NCBI RefSeq assembly: GCF_016612535.1
Contig: NZ_JAENXS010000007.1
Span: forward strand, 1-64,000
Length of the DNA: 64,000 bases
Origin: Bradyrhizobium diazoefficiens
GTDB taxonomy: Bacteria; Pseudomonadota; Alphaproteobacteria; Rhizobiales; Xanthobacteraceae
Direction: 5' to 3'
Shown here: positions 59,851 to 64,000 of the stretch, piece after piece
Numbering within the stretch: the first letter of the stretch is position 1
Layout of the letters: the number at the start of each line of letters is the position of its first letter
The notes under the pieces: generated by a model
Database searches by the model: none
Seen by the model: only the letters and a program-made list of their open reading frames with translations
What the model was told of the DNA's origin: nothing
Program-made: the position numbers and the translations under genes

Positions 59851-61377
59851 GTGGACCTCTGCAGTCTGATCGAGCGCAACGCGGCGTTCGCGCCAGATAA
59901 GACGGCCATCGCCTTCGAAGGCGAGCGGCTAAGCTATGCGGCGTTTGCCGACCGCATCGAACGGACCGCAACAGCCCTAAAGCAGGAGTTCAGTGTCGGG
60001 CGCGGTGATCGCGTTGCGATCCTGAGCCTGAATCGGCCGGACTATCTGGTCCTGCTCTACGCATGTGCGCGGCTTGGCGCGATGCTGGTGCCACTGAACT
60101 GGCGGTTGGCGGTCGCCGAGCAACTCTTCATCCTCACTGATGCCGGCGCCAAGGTGCTGGCGCTCGAGCAAGCGTTTGAGGGCGTTCTCCCCGAGCTCGC
60201 ACCCGGAACTGCTGTCGTCGGCCTCGATTTTTTGCCACCGCGCGGCACGACATTCGAAAGCCTGCTGACGCGCAGCGATGGTAATGGCCGCAACCCGCAC
60301 ACTGATCTCTCCAGCCCGCTGCTCATCGTGTACACGTCAGGGACGACTGGACGGCCGAAGGGCGCGGTGCTGCGCCAGGAGGCGCTGTTCTGGAACGGCG
60401 CTATGAGCCAGCACATGCACAACATGACGTCGGACGATCACGTGCTGACGGTGTTGCCCTTCTTCCATGTCGGCGGCCTCAACATCCAGACGACGGCGGC
60501 GCTCCAGCTTGGCGCGACCGTCACGATCCACGCCCGCTTCACGCCGGACACGGCGCTTGGGGCCATCGAACGGGAAAGACCGACCCTGACGGTGATGGTG
60601 CCGGCAATCATCCAGGCAGTGAGCGATCATCCTGCCTGGGCCGCGACGGATCTCTCGTCGCTGAAGGCCGTCGCCACCGGCTCGACCATCGTGCCGCCGC
60701 ATCTGATTGATCGCTTTGTCGCGCGCGGCGTGCCGGTGCTGCAAGTTTACGGCTCGACGGAAACCTGCCCCATCGCAGTCTATACCCGCCTCGGCGGCGA
60801 CCTGTCGCGCACGGGATCGACCGGACTTGCCGGCTTGTGCTGCGAGGCGAAAGTGATCGACCAGGCCGGCAATGAGGTGCCGCCGGGCACGCCGGGTGAG
60901 ATCGCCGTTCGCGGCCCCAACGTCTTCTTCGAATATTGGGGGAATGCGGACGCCACACGCGATGCGCTGCACGACGGCTGGTATCGCACCGGCGATATCG
61001 GCCTGTGCGACCCGGACGGCTACTTCTCGGTCCGCGACCGCAAGAAGAACATGATCATTTCCGGCGGCGAGAACGTCTATCCGGCCGAGGTCGAACGGGT
61101 GCTGCTCGAACATCCGGACGTCAGCGAATGCGCTGTGATCGGCAGACCGGACCCACGCTGGGACGAAGTGCCCATCGCTTATGTCATCCCGCGATCCGGC
61201 CGCCGGCCCGAAGCGGACGCGCTCAGAGTACACGTTCAGGCCCAGCTCGCCCGCTACAAGGTTCCGCGCGACATCGTCTTCGTCACCGATCTGCCACGCA
61301 CAGCGCTTGGCAAGGTCCAGCATTTCCTGCTGAAACAGCTTGATACGCAGTCGCGCGCGCAAGGAGAAGCGTCTTGA
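59851..61377 (+). CDS. AMP-forming acyl-CoA ligase
   Basis: A 508-residue ligase with TSGTTGRPKG near 161-170, 'YGSTETCPIAVY', 'WYRTGDIG' and the catalytic lysine in 'LPRTALGKVQHF'. GTG start two bases after the dehydrogenase stop. Resembles medium/long-chain fatty-acid-type ligases rather than the benzoate ligase at 47855. It may re-activate a released ring-cleavage acid. Confidence 0.88.
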   Translation: MDLCSLIERNAAFAPDKTAIAFEGERLSYAAFADRIERTATALKQEFSVGRGDRVAILSLNRPDYLVLLYACARLGAMLVPLNWRLAVAEQLFILTDAGAKVLALEQAFEGVLPELAPGTAVVGLDFLPPRGTTFESLLTRSDGNGRNPHTDLSSPLLIVYTSGTTGRPKGAVLRQEALFWNGAMSQHMHNMTSDDHVLTVLPFFHVGGLNIQTTAALQLGATVTIHARFTPDTALGAIERERPTLTVMVPAIIQAVSDHPAWAATDLSSLKAVATGSTIVPPHLIDRFVARGVPVLQVYGSTETCPIAVYTRLGGDLSRTGSTGLAGLCCEAKVIDQAGNEVPPGTPGEIAVRGPNVFFEYWGNADATRDALHDGWYRTGDIGLCDPDGYFSVRDRKKNMIISGGENVYPAEVERVLLEHPDVSECAVIGRPDPRWDEVPIAYVIPRSGRRPEADALRVHVQAQLARYKVPRDIVFVTDLPRTALGKVQHFLLKQLDTQSRAQGEAS

Positions 61378-62462
61378 AGGTTGCAGTTCTGGGCGGGGGA
61401 AACGGCTCTTTCGCGGCCGCGGGCGACTTCTCGCTGTCGGGGCACGAGGTCCGGCTTTGGCGCCGTGACGCCGAGCAGGTCGAAGCACATCGTGCCACCG
61501 GCTCACGCATCCTCGTGAAGGACCACAACGGCCGCCACGACGTGAAGCTGGCGCTCGTGACCACCGATATCGCCGAAGCCGTCAGCGGTGCCGAGCTGAT
61601 CCTGTGCCCGGCCCCGGCCTTCGCACAACGGGACATCGCGCGGTTGCTTGCTCCGCACCTTCGCGACGGGCAAGTCGTGTTTCTGCCGCCCGCAACATTT
61701 GGCTCGGTGATCTTCGCCCAAGCGGCCCGAGACGCCGGCAACCGCGCCAAGGCGAGCTTTGCCGAAACCGGGACGTTGCCCTGGCTCACCCGCAAGCACG
61801 GACCGTTCGAGGTCGCGATCACCATCCGCGCCAAGCGGCTGCCCGTCGGCGTCTTTCCTCTCGATCAGGCGCCGCATGCGCTTGAAGTGATTGGACGCGC
61901 CTTCCCGGGCGTGATCGAGCCGTGCGGTGACGCGCTGTCCGGCGCGCTGATGAACGCAGGCTGCATCATCCATCCTCCACTGATCGTGATGAACGCGGGC
62001 CCCATCGAGCATTTCGAGCGGTGGGACATCCACAAGGAAGGAACGCAAGCCGTGATCCGGCGGGTAACCGACGCCCTCGACGCCGAGCGGATCGCCGTGC
62101 GCGAGGCGCTCGGATATGGCGCGCCGCATTTTCCGCTCGCCCATCACTACGCCAAGGGGGGCGAAATCTGGATGTATGGTCGTGACTCGCATGACCGCTT
62201 GACGGAGTCCGGCGACTGGCGCGAGCGGATCGTGCTGACCGAGCACCGCTACATGCGCGAGGATCTGCAGCTTGGGTTGTCGTTGCTGGTATCCGCCGCC
62301 GGACTGGCGGGCGTGGCCACACCGCTCGCCAAGGCTTTCCTGGCCATCGGCGGCGCAATCTGTGGCGAGGATTTTTCGCAAGGCGGCCGGACGTTGCAGA
62401 CGCTAGGGCTTGGCAAGCTTCACAAGGCCGAATTGCAGATGCTGCTCCGTGAGGGATTCTGA
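61374..62462 (+). CDS. Octopine/nopaline dehydrogenase-family NAD(P) enzyme
   Basis: A 362-residue protein with an N-terminal Rossmann motif GGGNGSFA near 7-14 and a C-terminal opine-dehydrogenase domain ('LSGALMNAGCIIHPPLIVMNAG' in part; 'HHYAKGGEIWMYG'). The TTG start overlaps the ligase stop (TTGA) and has AAGGAG seven bases upstream. Opine-type enzymes reductively join, or oxidatively split, amino and oxo acids. Its place in a CoA pathway for an amino-aromatic is unexpected and may mark an amino-group step. Confidence 0.85.
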   Translation: MKVAVLGGGNGSFAAAGDFSLSGHEVRLWRRDAEQVEAHRATGSRILVKDHNGRHDVKLALVTTDIAEAVSGAELILCPAPAFAQRDIARLLAPHLRDGQVVFLPPATFGSVIFAQAARDAGNRAKASFAETGTLPWLTRKHGPFEVAITIRAKRLPVGVFPLDQAPHALEVIGRAFPGVIEPCGDALSGALMNAGCIIHPPLIVMNAGPIEHFERWDIHKEGTQAVIRRVTDALDAERIAVREALGYGAPHFPLAHHYAKGGEIWMYGRDSHDRLTESGDWRERIVLTEHRYMREDLQLGLSLLVSAAGLAGVATPLAKAFLAIGGAICGEDFSQGGRTLQTLGLGKLHKAELQMLLREGF

Positions 62463-62465
62463 CCG

Positions 62466-63458
62466 ATGAGCCGTCGCGCCAACATTGCCTGTCTCGGCGC
62501 CGGTCGCATGGGTCGAGGCATCGCCGTCGCGTTCGCTTATGCGGGGCACACGGTGACGATGATCGACATCAAGGCCCGCTCGGCGGAGGACTTCGCCAGG
62601 CTGGAGGCGGACGCGCTTGGCGAGGTCAGGACGACCTTTGCCAGCCTGTCGAAGCTGGGGCTGCTCACCGAGAACGATGTTGATCCGCTCATCGCGCGGG
62701 TCTCGGTGGTACCCGCGCGTCAGAGCAGCATTGTGCTGGCTGGTGCCGGAATGGTTTTCGAGGGCGTTCCTGAGGTCGTTGAGCTTAAGCGTGAGGTGCT
62801 GGAGGCTGCTTCAAAACAGGTCGGCCCGGACACGATCATTGCGTCGACAACATCGACCATCCTCGTCGACGATCTCTCCGGAGTGATCGTGAACCCACAC
62901 CGCTTCCTCAACGTGCACTGGCTCAATCCGGCCTATCTGATCCCGCTCGTGGAAGTATCGCCCGGCAAAGCCACCGATCCCGCCATCATCGACGAGGTCA
63001 AGGCGCTGCTCGAAGGCATCGGCAAGGTCCCGGTGGTCTGCGCTGCGACACCAGGCTTCATCGTCCCCCGCATCCAGGCGCTCGCGATGAATGAGGCCGC
63101 GCGCATGGTCGAGGAAGGCGTCGCCAGTGCCGAGGAGATCGACAAGGCGATTCGCTACGGATTCGGCTTCCGTTATGCCGTGCTCGGGCTGCTCGAGTTC
63201 ATCGATTGGGGTGGCGGGGATATTCTGTACTACGCCAGCCGCTATCTCGAAAGCGCGCTCGGCAGCGACCGCTATCGGGCGCCAGACGTCGTTTCGCGCA
63301 ACATGCACGAGGGCCGGATCGGCCTTCGCACAGGCGCGGGCTTCCTCGATTATTCAGAGATGGACGTCGATGCCTATCGCGCGAAGCGGCTTCAAGCCAT
63401 GGTCGATCTGCTCCGGCACTTCGACCTAGCTCGCCCGCCGGTGCTTGACCCTCACTAG
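62466..63458 (+). CDS. 3-Hydroxyacyl-CoA dehydrogenase
   Basis: The 330-residue protein has Rossmann motif 'LGAGRMGRGIA' near 10-20, 'STTSTILVDDLS', and the HAD signature 'PHRFLNVHWLNPAYLIPLVEV' (in part) with the catalytic His, then the C-terminal helical domain. Last gene of the rightward operon; GAGGGA precedes the ATG four bases after the previous stop. Its TAG overlaps the convergent gene's TAG within CTAG at 63455-63458. Confidence 0.9.
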   Translation: MSRRANIACLGAGRMGRGIAVAFAYAGHTVTMIDIKARSAEDFARLEADALGEVRTTFASLSKLGLLTENDVDPLIARVSVVPARQSSIVLAGAGMVFEGVPEVVELKREVLEAASKQVGPDTIIASTTSTILVDDLSGVIVNPHRFLNVHWLNPAYLIPLVEVSPGKATDPAIIDEVKALLEGIGKVPVVCAATPGFIVPRIQALAMNEAARMVEEGVASAEEIDKAIRYGFGFRYAVLGLLEFIDWGGGDILYYASRYLESALGSDRYRAPDVVSRNMHEGRIGLRTGAGFLDYSEMDVDAYRAKRLQAMVDLLRHFDLARPPVLDPH

Positions 63459-64000
63459 TCGAAGACGTCCTGAAGCACGCCTTCCCGGACCACCGCGACC
63501 CCATCGAGCTCGATGGTAGTTCCCATCATCGGCAGATCGAAATGTCCCGCGGTGTAACGGCCGGCGAATTCATTGGCACCGGTCGAGAACAGGAAGTTAC
63601 CGGAGACGGCGCGAATTTCGGTACCGTTTGTGTCGCGCTGATCGTACATCGACAGCGCCTCGTAGCGTGCACCCGGGTTCATGCCGAAGCCGACATGCGA
63701 GACCGCATAAGCTTCCCGATCGCCCCAAGCGGCGAGATAGGCGCGCATCATCGCGGCATCCGTACCCTCGCCGTCCAACTCGACGACATAGTCGTCCTTC
63801 AAAATCATCTTCACCGGCGACGTCAGGTACCGCTTGAACGTGAGATTGATGTCGCCGGGCGCCATCACCAACGTGCCGTTGATCGTTCCGCTCTTGGGAA
63901 AGCTGACGACGATGCCGCCCGGCCAATGCGCCAGCGTGCCGGGCTTGTCGGTCCAGCCCCACACGCCGACCGTCGAGGCTCCGATCATGTCCACATCGAG
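63455..64000 (-). CDS. M29 aminopeptidase / NicX-like protein, C-terminal part (5' end outside window)
   Basis: The frame is open to the window edge (182 codons, start not reached). Sequence includes 'VGVWGWTDKPG', 'DYVVELDGEG', 'SHVGFGMNPGA' and 'AGHFDLPMMG', a pattern shared by M29 aminopeptidases and by 2,5-dihydroxypyridine 5,6-dioxygenase (NicX), whose metal ligands include a His-x-Asp like that in HFD. The glutamate ligands that separate the peptidases from the dioxygenase cannot be judged with half the protein. Convergent with the 3-hydroxyacyl-CoA dehydrogenase gene. Confidence 0.7.
   Translation of the reverse strand, partial: LDVDMIGASTVGVWGWTDKPGTLAHWPGGIVVSFPKSGTINGTLVMAPGDINLTFKRYLTSPVKMILKDDYVVELDGEGTDAAMMRAYLAAWGDREAYAVSHVGFGMNPGARYEALSMYDQRDTNGTEIRAVSGNFLFSTGANEFAGRYTAGHFDLPMMGTTIELDGVAVVREGVLQDVFD

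Noticed and set aside
58067..59971. Minus-strand frame of 634 codons over the acyl-CoA dehydrogenase
   Set aside because: No domain is recognisable and the plus strand has a full-length acyl-CoA dehydrogenase in a tight operon.

Overview
The window reads as chromosomal DNA of a GC-rich, metabolically versatile alphaproteobacterium. Gene style and content point to Bradyrhizobium or a close relative such as Rhodopseudomonas: FnrN/AadR-type oxygen regulation, many solute-binding-protein transporters, CoA-dependent aromatic catabolism and PHB metabolism. This is an inference from gene content; no rRNA or marker gene is present. I see no tRNA, CRISPR array, phage or insertion sequence. Genes are tightly packed and coding is intact except for one frameshifted cytochrome gene.

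Layout. 1-5.9 kb: the 5' part of a secreted zinc metalloprotease with tandem C-terminal repeats, a CaiB/BaiF CoA-transferase, a small secreted protein built from three 25-residue cysteine repeats, and an OafA-type acyltransferase. 6-9.3 kb: a tctCBA tricarboxylate-type transporter with a palindromic repeat mosaic between tctC and tctB. 9.3-19.4 kb: a catabolic locus with two class V aminotransferase paralogues, an MFS carrier, a GntR regulator, a YdiJ-like FAD/Fe-S dehydrogenase, a GlcG-like protein and two enoyl-CoA hydratase-like proteins. A near-identical 13-mer lies on both sides of the gntR gene. 19.5-26.1 kb: a DMSO-reductase-family molybdoenzyme diverging from an operon with an orphan Bug binding protein, a two-subunit molybdenum hydroxylase and a ModA-like protein without signal peptide. 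26.1-31.9 kb: an SDR, a second GntR regulator, a DctPQM TRAP transporter and a cyclase-family hydrolase.

31.9-47.4 kb is an oxygen-control region. It has two Crp/Fnr regulators, one with the four cysteines of an Fe-S FNR protein. Eight near-palindromic FNR boxes (TTGA-N6-TCAA) sit in five intergenic regions, most with a -10-like hexamer about 41 bases from the box centre. Predicted targets are a 44-residue membrane protein, a cytochrome c, an MCE lipid transporter with a fused auxiliary domain, YqjD-like and holin-X-like membrane proteins, a tandem universal stress protein with a Pat-like acetyltransferase, a kinase with a CHAD protein, PHB synthase, and a CBS-BON protein. Together they look like a low-oxygen dormancy/envelope/storage programme.

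47.4-64 kb is a CoA-dependent aromatic pathway resembling the aerobic 2-aminobenzoyl-CoA route: benzoate-type CoA ligase, RidA, MarR regulator, aromatic-type binding protein, cupin, flavin monooxygenase, a fused monooxygenase/old-yellow-enzyme reductase, and beta-oxidation-like enzymes (hydratase, SDR, acyl-CoA dehydrogenase, second ligase, 3-hydroxyacyl-CoA dehydrogenase). An opine-dehydrogenase-family protein and an M29/NicX-like protein are unexpected members. Five copies of a TTTAAG-N-AAA dyad in its promoter regions are probably the MarR operators.
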